A stretch of DNA of 60,375 bases, from positions 1-60,375 of IMG/VR virus record IMGVR_UViG_3300018036_002016. One strand, 5' to 3'. The position numbers and the translations under genes are program-made. Positions 1 to 7,246 of the stretch are shown here, piece after piece. Each line of letters begins with the position of its first letter. The stretch's first letter is position 1. The notes beneath the pieces were generated by a model that saw nothing but the letters and a program-made list of their open reading frames with translations, had not been told where the DNA came from and did no database searches. This DNA is from a virus.

Positions 1-19
1 CCAACTGAGCTAAGAGATC
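1..19 (-). tRNA. 5' end of a tRNA cut by the window edge
   Basis: Read on the minus strand, the first 19 bases give a 7-base acceptor half (GATCTCT), then TA and the start of a D arm (GCTCAGTTGG), the usual order at the 5' end of a tRNA. The anticodon lies outside the window, so the amino acid cannot be told. A promoter of the early class lies just upstream, at 55-89. Confidence 0.7.
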
Positions 20-54
20 AATTTACCTTCATTTCAAAGAACTACAACTACATA

Positions 55-89
55 GCTAATATAATCAAAATTCTTTAATCTGAAAACTT
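55..89 (-). promoter_or_regulatory. Early-class promoter upstream of the tRNA at the window edge
   Basis: The minus strand carries the -7 box TTATATTAGC (55-64) and, 15 bases further upstream, an AAGTTTTCAG element (80-89). The same two boxes with the same 15-base gap recur at six other places in the window. The start point should fall near position 50 and transcribe the partial tRNA. Confidence 0.55.
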
Positions 90-107
90 TTAGCAATGTT
101 TTTTTCG

Positions 108-190
108 CGGAGAGACTGGGACTCGAACCCAGGGATCGAAGATCGATCACAGCTTAGCAGGCTGCTGCATTACCACTCTGCCACCTCTCC
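108..190 (-). tRNA. tRNA-Ser (anticodon GCU)
   Basis: The minus strand folds as a class II tRNA: acceptor GGAGAGG pairs with TCTCTCC, the anticodon stem GCAGC/GCTGT closes the loop CTGCTAA (anticodon GCT, reading AGC and AGU), and a long variable arm (GATCGATCTTCGATC) and T arm CTGGG-TTCGAGT-CCCAG follow. The discriminator base is G, as usual for tRNA-Ser. CCA is not encoded. AGC/AGU decoding may supplement a host pool poorly matched to an AT-rich phage (inference). Confidence 0.93.
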
Positions 191-242
191 TAATAAATAA
201 AGAACATATTAAATAGTAAAAACTATCAAAAAGTTTCAATAT

Positions 243-1313
243 TTATCGTGCATTAATTTCATCTATTTGAGATGGCGTTAAATTCTTTAAAAATTCTACA
301 AATAATTTAATACAAGATTTAACGTCTTCTTTATGTGCCATCTCTACAGTGGTATGCATGTATTTAAGAGGGGTTGCTAAAATTGCAGTTGGCGTATTTT
401 CCATAAAAAATGCCATTGTGTCATTACCCATCGAACCAACTGTTAATTGAATTGGAATATTTTTAGATTTAGCAATAGATCTTAGCATTTGATTAATTTT
501 ACGATGGTTTTGTGCCGTATATTCTAGACAAGGACCTTCTCCTCCTTTATTGTCACCATCTTTGGCCTTATCAATTTTAGGGGTATTAGTATTATGGCAA
601 ACATCATGCACAAGCGCAAGATCAGCTTTTAAAAGCTTAGCAATCTTTTTAGCTCCATGAAGCCCAACTTCTTCCTGCACTGAATTTACGATGTAAAGGT
701 CATAAGGCAATTTAATACTATCTTCAGAGATCTTTCTAAGTGCCTCCGCTATAATGTAACCTCCAATCTTATTATCTAATGATCTTCCAACATAATAGTC
801 TCCAATCTCTTCCAATTGAGTATCGAATGTTATTAGGTTACCAACCTCAACACCAGCATTAACTACTGCATCTTTATCTTTAAGGCCAGTATCTACCCAT
901 AATTCATGCTGGTCATATCCCATTGATGTATATTTATCTCTTGTATGAATTGCCGGCCATCCAAAAAGACCTCTAACCTTTTTACCATCGTGTGTATGTA
1001 TCATTACAGTCTTCGAAGGTGCTATCATATTATCAGATCCACCGTGTCTTTTTACTCTAATCATTCCACTTTCTTCGATATGTGTAATAATCCATGCAAT
1101 CTCGTCACAGTGTGCCTCAATCACAACTCGTTTTGGATCTACCCTGCCGTCTGATTTATAGAGAATACCATATGCAGTTCCATATGCGTCTTGTTGAACC
1201 TCATCGCAATAAGGCATAATATAATTAGTCCATACAGATTGACCTTCGGCTTCTTGTGCTACGGGTGCATATGCATTTAAATAATCATAAAGGAATTTCT
1301 TGTTCTTTTTCAT
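243..1313 (-). CDS. M42-family aminopeptidase (FrvX/glutamyl aminopeptidase-like)
   Basis: This is a zinc exopeptidase of the M42 clan, which forms large hollow oligomers that trim N-terminal residues from peptides. Numbering from a longer start at 1334, the metal and catalytic residues all seem present: H75 and D77 (AHCDE), D187 (SLDNK), E221-E222 (QEEVG), D244 (HDVC) and H327 (MHTTVE). The length fits the family. I prefer the ATG at 1313 because it overlaps the stop of the upstream glycosyltransferase gene as ATGA, a typical coupling; an in-frame ATG at 1334 would add seven residues. It is the last gene of the operon that begins with the sigma-factor gene. A full-length peptidase is unusual in a T4-like phage. 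It could recycle amino acids or act on a specific peptide; the substrate cannot be told. Confidence 0.87.
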   Translation of the reverse strand: MKKNKKFLYDYLNAYAPVAQEAEGQSVWTNYIMPYCDEVQQDAYGTAYGILYKSDGRVDPKRVVIEAHCDEIAWIITHIEESGMIRVKRHGGSDNMIAPSKTVMIHTHDGKKVRGLFGWPAIHTRDKYTSMGYDQHELWVDTGLKDKDAVVNAGVEVGNLITFDTQLEEIGDYYVGRSLDNKIGGYIIAEALRKISEDSIKLPYDLYIVNSVQEEVGLHGAKKIAKLLKADLALVHDVCHNTNTPKIDKAKDGDNKGGEGPCLEYTAQNHRKINQMLRSIAKSKNIPIQLTVGSMGNDTMAFFMENTPTAILATPLKYMHTTVEMAHKEDVKSCIKLFVEFLKNLTPSQIDEINAR

Positions 1314-2311
1314 ATTGTTTTTAATTTTATCCATTCAATAGGGGTCATTTCTTTAGAATGTAGTGTTTCAAAACTCTCGTCAAAAACAACCACAGAATTT
1401 TCCATATTTTTATCTAGGTAACATGACCAGAATGAAAATGTAGAATTCGTGAGGATGTGATTTTTACACATCGTTGAGATTATTAGTTGAATATCAAAAT
1501 CTTCATCTATAAAATAAAAATCGTAATTTTTTAAGTCATTATTAGAATATATCATGTTTTTCGCAACTTCACAATTACTAGAAGTAACTATAAATCTATG
1601 ATTTCTTCCAAAAAACTTAACAGCATTCTGAATAAATTCCGATTGTTCCAAATGTTTACTTCTCTCAAACATTTCAGATTCTGAAGCTACGCTTTTATCG
1701 ATAATCCTAAGATTAAGAGAAACTGTTGGCTTCTCAGTTAAAACTTTAGAATATTTTGATTTTACATATTCTACTCTATGAGGATCAAATGCTAAAATAT
1801 CTAATATTTGATTCCTATTATGGTGCCAATATTTCTTATTAAAAAAATATCCATAGAATTGTTCACCTGGAAGAATATCAAGAGGTTTATAAATTCCTTC
1901 AGTTCCGGTGTCAAAATCAAAACCCCACTCAAATCTTTCCTTTATTGTAGAAAAATCACCATTCGCAGTACAGTCTAAATTATCAAACCATTCTATTTTT
2001 GGAAATAAATCCTTAAGGTTAAAATCATTTTTAGATTTCCAACCTGCCCATTTAGAAAAAAAAGGATTTGGCTTTCCTGCCCATTCTGAATTATGATTTT
2101 CTGGTAATTTAGAAATAGAATTATAAGAACTCCAATAACCAAAAATACAATTAAATCCTGAATCTATAGAATATGATATTGCGGTGGCCATTTGGAATAA
2201 ATTGTTTCCGAGGCCACCGCAAAATATAGGAGAAATGTAATTATTTAAATCCTTCCTATGTTGTGATCTAATAAGATCTGGAATATACTTTATAGAACTG
2301 TTATTTTCCAT
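1310..2311 (-). CDS. GT11-like glycosyltransferase (alpha-1,2-fucosyltransferase family)
   Basis: The protein (333 residues) has the GT11 landmarks: a nucleotide-sugar motif near residue 33 (GGLGNNLFQ), a degenerate HxRxxD region (SLNLRIIDKS, where the usual His is Asn), and a C-terminal motif TNSTFSFWSCYL close to the family SNSTFSWWaayL. GT11 enzymes transfer fucose from GDP-fucose to galactose-type acceptors. It lies directly after the ECF-like sigma gene (1 base apart) and is coupled to the M42 peptidase by ATGA. A second glycosyltransferase (GT2) lies near the capsid gene. The protein may modify host surface glycans or phage proteins (inference). The altered first motif leaves donor specificity uncertain. 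Confidence 0.75.
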   Translation of the reverse strand: MENNSSIKYIPDLIRSQHRKDLNNYISPIFCGGLGNNLFQMATAISYSIDSGFNCIFGYWSSYNSISKLPENHNSEWAGKPNPFFSKWAGWKSKNDFNLKDLFPKIEWFDNLDCTANGDFSTIKERFEWGFDFDTGTEGIYKPLDILPGEQFYGYFFNKKYWHHNRNQILDILAFDPHRVEYVKSKYSKVLTEKPTVSLNLRIIDKSVASESEMFERSKHLEQSEFIQNAVKFFGRNHRFIVTSSNCEVAKNMIYSNNDLKNYDFYFIDEDFDIQLIISTMCKNHILTNSTFSFWSCYLDKNMENSVVVFDESFETLHSKEMTPIEWIKLKTI

Positions 2312-2312
2312 T

Positions 2313-2924
2313 CTAGCTCAAGCCACCAGCAACTAGAGACTTTCCGCGACGAATTCGATTCTTAACTGTTTGAAGAGGTACATTATATTTTTCTGCGATA
2401 TCTTCGTACTTCATTTTTCCAATTAGTCGATCTTCAAGAATATCGCGGTACATTGGTTTGAGATTATTCATGAGTTGAAGAGCCATGTTATATCGATTCA
2501 TCAAGTCATTTTCTTCTTCCCAAAAATCTGATTCTGATTTTTGATCGGCTTCTTCAATCAGCATAGAAAGAGTCTCGTTTAAAGACTTATTTTGGCTAAC
2601 TTCAATTCCCAAATCTTTCATGCCATCTAGACTATATTTTTTATTACGCTCTCGAATATATCCAAGGCTTTCGTTAAAAGCAATACGGTACAGCCATGTA
2701 GTAATTTGATATTCTGGTTTGTACTGATCAATTTTAGTCCATAGTTTAAGAAGAGTATTAGCCAATACATCTTCTACTGCTTCTTCATCTTTAAGAATAT
2801 TCCAAATGTAACTTTTAAGTCCTGGTCGAACTCTTTGATAAAGTGCATTGTAAGATTTTTCAGAACGGGTGTTGAAGAATTCTTGACCCAATTGACGGTA
2901 GGATTTTTGATTGTTTTTGCTCAT
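2313..2924 (-). CDS. ECF-like sigma-70 family RNA polymerase sigma factor
   Basis: The 203-residue protein has region 2 near residues 25-95 (DVLANTLLKLWTKIDQY and TTWLYRIAFNESLGYIRER, the core-binding and -10 recognition helices) and a C-terminal region 4 helix-turn-helix near 155-200 (KYEDIAEKYNVPLQTVKNRI). This two-domain layout is that of ECF sigma factors. It differs from the gp55-like factor at 35395-35769, so the phage seems to carry two sigma factors. An early-class promoter lies 26 bases upstream (2951-2984). It may direct one of the two promoter classes in the window. Which one is unknown. Confidence 0.85.
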   Translation of the reverse strand: MSKNNQKSYRQLGQEFFNTRSEKSYNALYQRVRPGLKSYIWNILKDEEAVEDVLANTLLKLWTKIDQYKPEYQITTWLYRIAFNESLGYIRERNKKYSLDGMKDLGIEVSQNKSLNETLSMLIEEADQKSESDFWEEENDLMNRYNMALQLMNNLKPMYRDILEDRLIGKMKYEDIAEKYNVPLQTVKNRIRRGKSLVAGGLS

Positions 2925-2950
2925 AAGATTATTTGTTTAAAAGAACTATA

Positions 2951-2984
2951 CAAATATAACCATTTTTTTTCAAATAAAAAAATC
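2951..2984 (-). promoter_or_regulatory. Early-class promoter of the sigma-factor operon
   Basis: On the minus strand a GATTTTTTTA element (2975-2984) is followed after 15 bases by TTATATTTG (2951-2959). The second box matches the Bacteroidota -7 consensus TAnnTTTG exactly. The same pair occurs at 6590-6624 and 25243-25276 with identical spacing. Confidence 0.65.
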
Positions 2985-3008
2985 TGGCTTAAAAAATTTT
3001 AAAAAAAA

Positions 3009-3524
3009 TTACAAGTCTTGAAATATTCCAAGAATATGCTCTAAATCTTGGGGCTTGTAATTCCACAAATCAGCACTGACGTTAATGGTCATTTCTTTAG
3101 GATCTGATTTATATGCCCTATCCGGGTGGCCAACAAGAGACCAATATCCATCTCTTTTATTTGGCCATTCTTTAAGAGGCCAATATGAGATTGTTGTTTT
3201 CATTTTATGAAGAGGCATTATATGGGGCTTAATCGCAGCTCCATTAATTAACATTTGCTTGGTTGCAAGCTCAATAATTGGACTATCATGTTCTCCTGGA
3301 ATAAACCAAATAGTTCCATTAAGCTTGTCTATCGCAGTTGCTGCTGTTTTAGGATCCCATGCAAAATTACCTAAATGATAAACTAAGTCGTCAGGTCCAA
3401 CTACCTCATTCCATGTTTTAATTATATGACTATCCATTTGATCTACACTATCGAAAGGTCGATCATAATTATCTATTGCATTTGGTCTACCTAATTGTAG
3501 GTTAGAAATAACAAATCGTTTCAT
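3009..3524 (-). CDS. Degenerate calcineurin-like phosphoesterase (probable pseudoenzyme)
   Basis: The 171-residue protein has the outline of the small calcineurin-like phosphoesterase family, but nearly every metal ligand is changed. The first motif reads ISNLQLG instead of ISDxHxG (N8, Q10); the second HLGNFA instead of LGDFA (N53); the third PGEHD instead of GNHD (E78); SHYP is SYWP; and the last GHxH is GHPD. The fold and length are kept and the reading frame is intact, so this looks like a maintained non-catalytic protein and not decay. An intact relative is encoded at 7243-7932. The gene stands alone after a short AT-rich gap. A binding role is a guess. Confidence 0.65.
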   Translation of the reverse strand: MKRFVISNLQLGRPNAIDNYDRPFDSVDQMDSHIIKTWNEVVGPDDLVYHLGNFAWDPKTAATAIDKLNGTIWFIPGEHDSPIIELATKQMLINGAAIKPHIMPLHKMKTTISYWPLKEWPNKRDGYWSLVGHPDRAYKSDPKEMTINVSADLWNYKPQDLEHILGIFQDL

Positions 3525-3552
3525 GAGGTCTAATGATTTTAAATAAAAATAT

Positions 3553-3580
3553 CTACGAGCAGAAATTAATCCGCTCGTAG
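3553..3580 (-). terminator. Hairpin between 3600-4139 and 3009-3524
   Basis: An 8-base perfect inverted repeat, CTACGAGC / GCTCGTAG with a 12-base loop, is followed on the minus strand by ATATTTTTATTT. It may end transcription after the coiled-coil gene. The U run is interrupted, so strength is uncertain. Confidence 0.5.
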
Positions 3581-3599
3581 AATAGTAGTCTAAAGGATA

Positions 3600-4139
3600 T
3601 TATCCTTCCGTAGTTTCGGTTTCTTCTAGAACCGGTTCTACAACTTCAGTGTTATTAGCTTTTTCTAGCTCATCGATTCGAGAATCTAGTTCTGAAAGCT
3701 CAACATGAAGATCTTTAATTTCTTGATTCATTTCACCAAGAACCTTCATTGCGTTTGTAACTGTTTCTCCGACAAGGGTTAACATTCTAATGAACCTGCG
3801 TGCATTCTCAACTCCAGTTCCTTCAACTGAAAGGAGAGCTTGATAAAGTCCATTTAGTTCATGTGCTCGCAAAGAAACTACTGCCGTTTCTGTTTCTTTA
3901 GAATCAGAAGTTGCCAATTCTTTATACTGTTTTTTAAGGTTATCGTATAAAGTTACGATAACTGCAGCATTTTGAGTCTTCCACGTAAATCCTTTGTCTA
4001 GGTGATCCATCACCAATTTTACGGTTTTACGGTCTTCAAAGTCAACTTCAAAGAGGTGTTCGGCATGATGGACTTGAACCTCATCAACCTTTTTTTCTAG
4101 TTCAGCTCGTTGCTGTGTAAGTGTTTCGATGTTACTCAT
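3600..4139 (-). CDS. Conserved-looking coiled-coil protein of unknown function
   Basis: I do not recognise this 179-residue protein. Residues 1-25 and about 130-165 are charged heptad-type helices (TQQRAELEKKVDEV; LHVELSELDSRIDELEK), the centre is mixed alpha-helical, and the last 20 residues are acidic and rich in Glu and Thr, probably unstructured. There is no membrane segment or Cys motif. A hairpin follows its stop codon. It lies between nucleotide-metabolism and phosphoesterase genes, which gives no clear functional hint. It is a probable oligomer by coiled coil. Confidence 0.7.
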   Translation of the reverse strand: MSNIETLTQQRAELEKKVDEVQVHHAEHLFEVDFEDRKTVKLVMDHLDKGFTWKTQNAAVIVTLYDNLKKQYKELATSDSKETETAVVSLRAHELNGLYQALLSVEGTGVENARRFIRMLTLVGETVTNAMKVLGEMNQEIKDLHVELSELDSRIDELEKANNTEVVEPVLEETETTEG

Positions 4140-4177
4140 ATTATAAAAATTAAAATTCTAGTTTATTTATTTGTTTT

Positions 4178-4651
4178 TTAAAAATCACTATTTTTGATCC
4201 GGATTTCGAAATCGTTAAAATTTCTAAATTGATCTTCATCTGCCTGTAGTCTACGGGCCATTGTGTCGTTATTATCTTTTCGATGATTTAATCTTTCAAT
4301 TCTGGTAAGTCGATCAATATCTAAATAGATTACAATACATTGTTTTCTATATTCATCTGGTAAAAGATCTAATCCTTCTTTACTCATAATCATGACATCA
4401 GCTGCTGCAAAATCATCTTTGGTTTGACCATATAGTCCGCCATTAAAATCCATATATTCAACAAATTCATTGTTTTTTATCATTTGTCGAAACTCATCTT
4501 CTTTAATAAAATGGTAGTCTACCCCATCAACTTCTCCTTTTCTAGGTGGTCGGGTAGTATGACTTACTCCAGCAATAAACCCCTTATTACGAAGTTTAGT
4601 TTTTAAATGATCTTTTCCAGATGCTGCTTTTCCTACAAGTATTAATTTCAT
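4178..4651 (-). CDS. Guanylate-kinase-like P-loop nucleotide kinase
   Basis: The 157-residue protein starts with a P-loop (GKAASGKD, residues 7-14), then the guanylate kinase GMP-binding segment SHTTRPPRKGEVDGVDYHF and, near residue 65, EYMDFNGGLYG (family EYAxxxGNxYGT). The C-terminal lid holds several Arg residues. Guanylate kinases make GDP or dGDP from the monophosphate. It is shorter than bacterial Gmk (about 200 residues) and the P-loop ends in KD, not KS or KT, so substrate choice is open; a role like T4 gp1 dNMP kinase is possible. Its start overlaps the glycosylase stop by four bases (ATGA). Confidence 0.8.
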   Translation of the reverse strand: MKLILVGKAASGKDHLKTKLRNKGFIAGVSHTTRPPRKGEVDGVDYHFIKEDEFRQMIKNNEFVEYMDFNGGLYGQTKDDFAAADVMIMSKEGLDLLPDEYRKQCIVIYLDIDRLTRIERLNHRKDNNDTMARRLQADEDQFRNFNDFEIRIKNSDF

Positions 4652-5511
4652 ATGTTTTCGTATGCTTTAGGGTTTGGTAATCCTGAATAATGGTCCCATT
4701 CAGAGTTCATATCAATAGTGTCCCATTTAGGATGATACCAAAATCTTCTACCTGTTTTATCCACAATTTGCGACATTGTTTCATTTCCGTAGCATAAAAA
4801 GAAGTCGGAACGTGTTCGCATGTAGTCGGTCTCATTCTTAAATGGATTCTTCCAGTCCTTGATTTCTCCACCGCCCATAACATATGCTAGGTCTGGAACT
4901 GCTTTACATAGCATAAACAACTCATCACCGCGATTCTCAATCACATATCTAGTATCGGTGAATGGATATAGGTCTTCCATTCGATAGATAATTTCAGCGC
5001 GTAGATAATTGCCGATCCCATTAAAGTACTTTTGATTCATTAGTACCTCATTAAGTGGCTTATCAAATTCACGCTTGTGTAAGTTATCGTAAATGTTTTG
5101 TTTAAATGCTTCCTCTTCAGATGTCGGGTCTGGTCCTCGATTATCTGACCATTCAAAACCTGGCTTCCATTTACCAAAACGACGTACATCCACAAAACTC
5201 AAGGTATAACCATCGGTTGATGTAAACATCATATGTGCATGTTTATTCTCCTCTCCAGTTTTAGAAAGTCTGAAGTGACCAGCCATTCCCATTGTCCATC
5301 GAACTGGTAAAGTATTTTCAGTCAATATGTCATGGATGTAGAGAACCATCTCCTTTCCACGACTCTTTGCACTAATGCTAAATTCAGCATATGGTACCTC
5401 AAATAACTCACCCTTGTGCGCTGGGTTCTTTTTAATACCGTTATAAGTACGTCCCTTTGAGGATTTATTGATATAGTCGGCGGTTAGTTTAAGTTCTGCT
5501 AATTCAGGCAT
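4648..5511 (-). CDS. NEIL1-like (Fpg/Nei family) DNA glycosylase with a zincless finger
   Basis: This is a base-excision repair glycosylase and AP lyase acting on oxidised bases. It starts MPELAEL with the catalytic Pro2 and Glu3 and a Glu6; the conserved Lys is K53 in SRGKEM; FVDVRRFGKW lies near residue 106; and the helix-two-turn-helix FNGIGNYLRAEIIYR is at 163-177. The usual C-terminal zinc finger with four Cys is absent. Instead residues 238-260 (FLCYGNETMSQIVDKTGRRFW) match the zincless finger of human NEIL1 (RCYGMPGMSSLQDRHGRTIW, from memory). Similarity to NEIL1 runs along the whole 287 residues, more than to bacterial MutM. It is coupled to the kinase gene downstream and overlaps the 109-residue ORF upstream by 8 bases. 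Confidence 0.88.
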   Translation of the reverse strand: MPELAELKLTADYINKSSKGRTYNGIKKNPAHKGELFEVPYAEFSISAKSRGKEMVLYIHDILTENTLPVRWTMGMAGHFRLSKTGEENKHAHMMFTSTDGYTLSFVDVRRFGKWKPGFEWSDNRGPDPTSEEEAFKQNIYDNLHKREFDKPLNEVLMNQKYFNGIGNYLRAEIIYRMEDLYPFTDTRYVIENRGDELFMLCKAVPDLAYVMGGGEIKDWKNPFKNETDYMRTRSDFFLCYGNETMSQIVDKTGRRFWYHPKWDTIDMNSEWDHYSGLPNPKAYENI

Positions 5512-5833
5512 TCTTTTTTGGACTAATTAAATTCTCAACATGGTCAATAAAATCATATGCTATAGAGTGACCACCTATATTCCAAGTGTCGAGTTCGTTT
5601 ATCGTATATTCAACATCATATGTTTTCCAATCATAGATGGTATAGGTATCTCCATTAAAATTTACTACCCATTCAAATTGTATCTTTCCATCTCCAGATT
5701 CTTCGACAAATGTCGGTTGTCCAATTGCTCGAATAAGTTCGGAATATTTAACTCCTCTAATATATCCTTTCAATGAAGTTCCGTAAGTCTTATCGAGTGC
5801 GATTTCTTTATCGCGAATAACTTCAAAATTCAT
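5504..5833 (-). CDS. Small conserved phage-type protein, unknown function
   Basis: The protein has 109 residues and no known catalytic motif that I can see. The middle (FEWVVNFNGDTYTIYDWKTYD) followed by WNIGGHSIAYDFIDHV is a pattern I associate with small uncharacterised phage proteins, probably a compact beta fold. Its stop overlaps the glycosylase start by 8 bases, and its own start overlaps the stop of the upstream gene by one base (TAATG), so it is translated within the 6219-4178 operon. Confidence 0.7.
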   Translation of the reverse strand: MNFEVIRDKEIALDKTYGTSLKGYIRGVKYSELIRAIGQPTFVEESGDGKIQFEWVVNFNGDTYTIYDWKTYDVEYTINELDTWNIGGHSIAYDFIDHVENLISPKKNA

Positions 5834-6219
5834 TATACTTTAGAATTTACAAGATTAATAGGAAGCTTATATGTTTTACCATCTTCGGTACATTTAGCCA
5901 GGATAGGGTACTTGTGACTTCTGGCTTTATATCCTGTGATGGTGTATGTTTTACCATCAAGTTGAAAAGAATCACCCAGATTTGCTCGGATTCCTTTGTA
6001 TGACTTGTATCGGTTGAAGTCTAGTGCTTCCTTAGTCATTACTTCTCCAGATTGAGAAATTGTCATCAGCTCAAATTTAGAAGATGCATTACTACTTGAA
6101 AATCGAGTGTTTCCAATTTTTACTTCTAAACCATACTTTGCTGCAACTTCTTTCATTGCTTGTTCAATCTCTGAATTGATTTGACGAAGATTTGAACGGT
6201 CGAATTGATTAATTTTCAT
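5833..6219 (-). CDS. Small conserved phage-type protein, unknown function
   Basis: The protein has 128 residues. An N-terminal helix (residues 7-30) is followed by a segment rich in Ser and a C-terminal beta-rich part with DGKTYTITGYKARSHKYPI and a second DGKTYKLPINLV strand pair. I cannot name the family. It is the first gene of an operon that runs through the glycosylase and kinase, and an early-class promoter lies at 6245-6278. Early expression and linkage to repair genes are the only clues to its role. Confidence 0.7.
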   Translation of the reverse strand: MKINQFDRSNLRQINSEIEQAMKEVAAKYGLEVKIGNTRFSSSNASSKFELMTISQSGEVMTKEALDFNRYKSYKGIRANLGDSFQLDGKTYTITGYKARSHKYPILAKCTEDGKTYKLPINLVNSKV

Positions 6220-6244
6220 ATTGATTATAGCTTTAATTACAGTA

Positions 6245-6278
6245 TAAATATAAACCTTTTTTCTTAAACGGAAAAACT
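6245..6278 (-). promoter_or_regulatory. Early-class promoter upstream of 5833-6219
   Basis: The minus strand has TTATATTTA (6245-6253) preceded after 15 bases by AGTTTTTCCG (6269-6278). It is a weaker match than the sites at 2951 and 6590, but the spacing is the same. Transcription would begin about 20 bases before the ATG at 6219. Confidence 0.5.
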
Positions 6279-6298
6279 TTTAGTGAATTATTTTCAAA

Positions 6299-6565
6299 TT
6301 ATTTTTCAGGTACCTCAATTTTAATGTTTTCTACCTTGCGTACGATAGCATAAATAGAAACAGGGTACCACATATCTCGGTTAGTATCTTTTCCTTTTGG
6401 AACAAAAAACTTAAACCAAGGCTCACCATAATGATCGGCTAATTTATCTTGAGTATCTACTAATTTTCCAATGCTTTTTCCACCAGCAAACCAGAATTCA
6501 TAGATTTCTCCAATTTTAGGACGTTTAACCGCAATTACCTTCTGTTCTGTTTTCTTCTTAGCCAT
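6299..6565 (-). CDS. Small basic protein, unknown function
   Basis: The protein has 88 residues and a Lys-rich start (MAKKKTEQKVIAVKRPK). The remainder looks like a small beta barrel (IGEIYEFWFAGGKSIGKLVDT ... PWFKFFVPKGKDTNRDMWYPVSIYAIVRKV). No catalytic motif is seen. It has its own early-class promoter about 25 bases upstream. A nucleic-acid or host-protein binding role would suit the size and charge, but this is a guess. Confidence 0.7.
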   Translation of the reverse strand: MAKKKTEQKVIAVKRPKIGEIYEFWFAGGKSIGKLVDTQDKLADHYGEPWFKFFVPKGKDTNRDMWYPVSIYAIVRKVENIKIEVPEK

Positions 6566-6589
6566 GTTGATTTGTCTTTAACTTATATA

Positions 6590-6624
6590 GCTAATATAAT
6601 ACAAATATTTCAAATAAAAAAATC
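6590..6624 (-). promoter_or_regulatory. Early-class promoter upstream of 6299-6565
   Basis: On the minus strand a GATTTTTTTA element (6615-6624) is followed after 15 bases by TTATATTAGC (6590-6599). It is one of the three clearest members of the class. Confidence 0.65.
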
Positions 6625-6640
6625 TGAAGTGAAAAAGTTA

Positions 6641-7246
6641 TTAACAATATTCAGATCTTAGTAGCGATATAACATCCATTGCATCTTCTACAGCATCGTG
6701 TGCAACCTCAGGAGGTAATCCACATCGCTCTTTGCATTTAGATAATCCAGGAAGACTTTCATCGTTATCCCAATCAGTGAATAAAATAGAAGGATCAATA
6801 ATACGCTGTCGAACTCTAATCCATTGCTTCCACCTTGGAAGTCTTTCTAAAAACTTTAGGTCAAATGTAGCAAAGTTTTTTCCGGCTGCTGTGATATGTA
6901 CCACATCTCCATCCGGTTCAATTCCATTTTCTAGTAAAAAATCGTAGAATGCCTTAACAATAGTATCCTTCTTATAAAACTTTACACCTTTTAGTTTTTC
7001 TAAATCAAAACGCTCACTATCATTCGAGGTTTGATAATAAACAATGTCTTCAATTAGATCCTTATTCATGTTAATTCCATAAGGCTGACCTGAAATATGT
7101 TCACTAACTATAACTCCGTGAAATATTGGTAATTCATTAAGTGGTTTAGTATTGCGAGTGTCTTCAATAACCGCCCCAATACTGAGGACTTGGCATGTTT
7201 CTAAATTAAGTCCTGTGGTTTCGATGTCTATACTTACATATTTCAT
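6641..7246 (-). CDS. DnaQ-like DEDDh 3'-5' exonuclease
   Basis: The protein has the exonuclease motifs in order: ExoI SIDIETTGLN near the N-terminus (Asp and Glu ligands), ExoII NFATFDLKFLER, and ExoIII AHDAVEDAMDVISLL, where His and Asp lie in the DEDDh spacing. Such enzymes trim DNA or RNA 3' ends (RNase T, DnaQ and oligoribonuclease relatives). The start at 7246 is chosen because its ATG overlaps the upstream stop as ATGA; an in-frame start at 7279 would lie deep in the upstream gene. It is co-transcribed with the phosphoesterase. The phage DNA polymerase has its own proofreading domain, so a repair or RNA-processing job is likely. Confidence 0.85.
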   Translation of the reverse strand: MKYVSIDIETTGLNLETCQVLSIGAVIEDTRNTKPLNELPIFHGVIVSEHISGQPYGINMNKDLIEDIVYYQTSNDSERFDLEKLKGVKFYKKDTIVKAFYDFLLENGIEPDGDVVHITAAGKNFATFDLKFLERLPRWKQWIRVRQRIIDPSILFTDWDNDESLPGLSKCKERCGLPPEVAHDAVEDAMDVISLLRSEYC

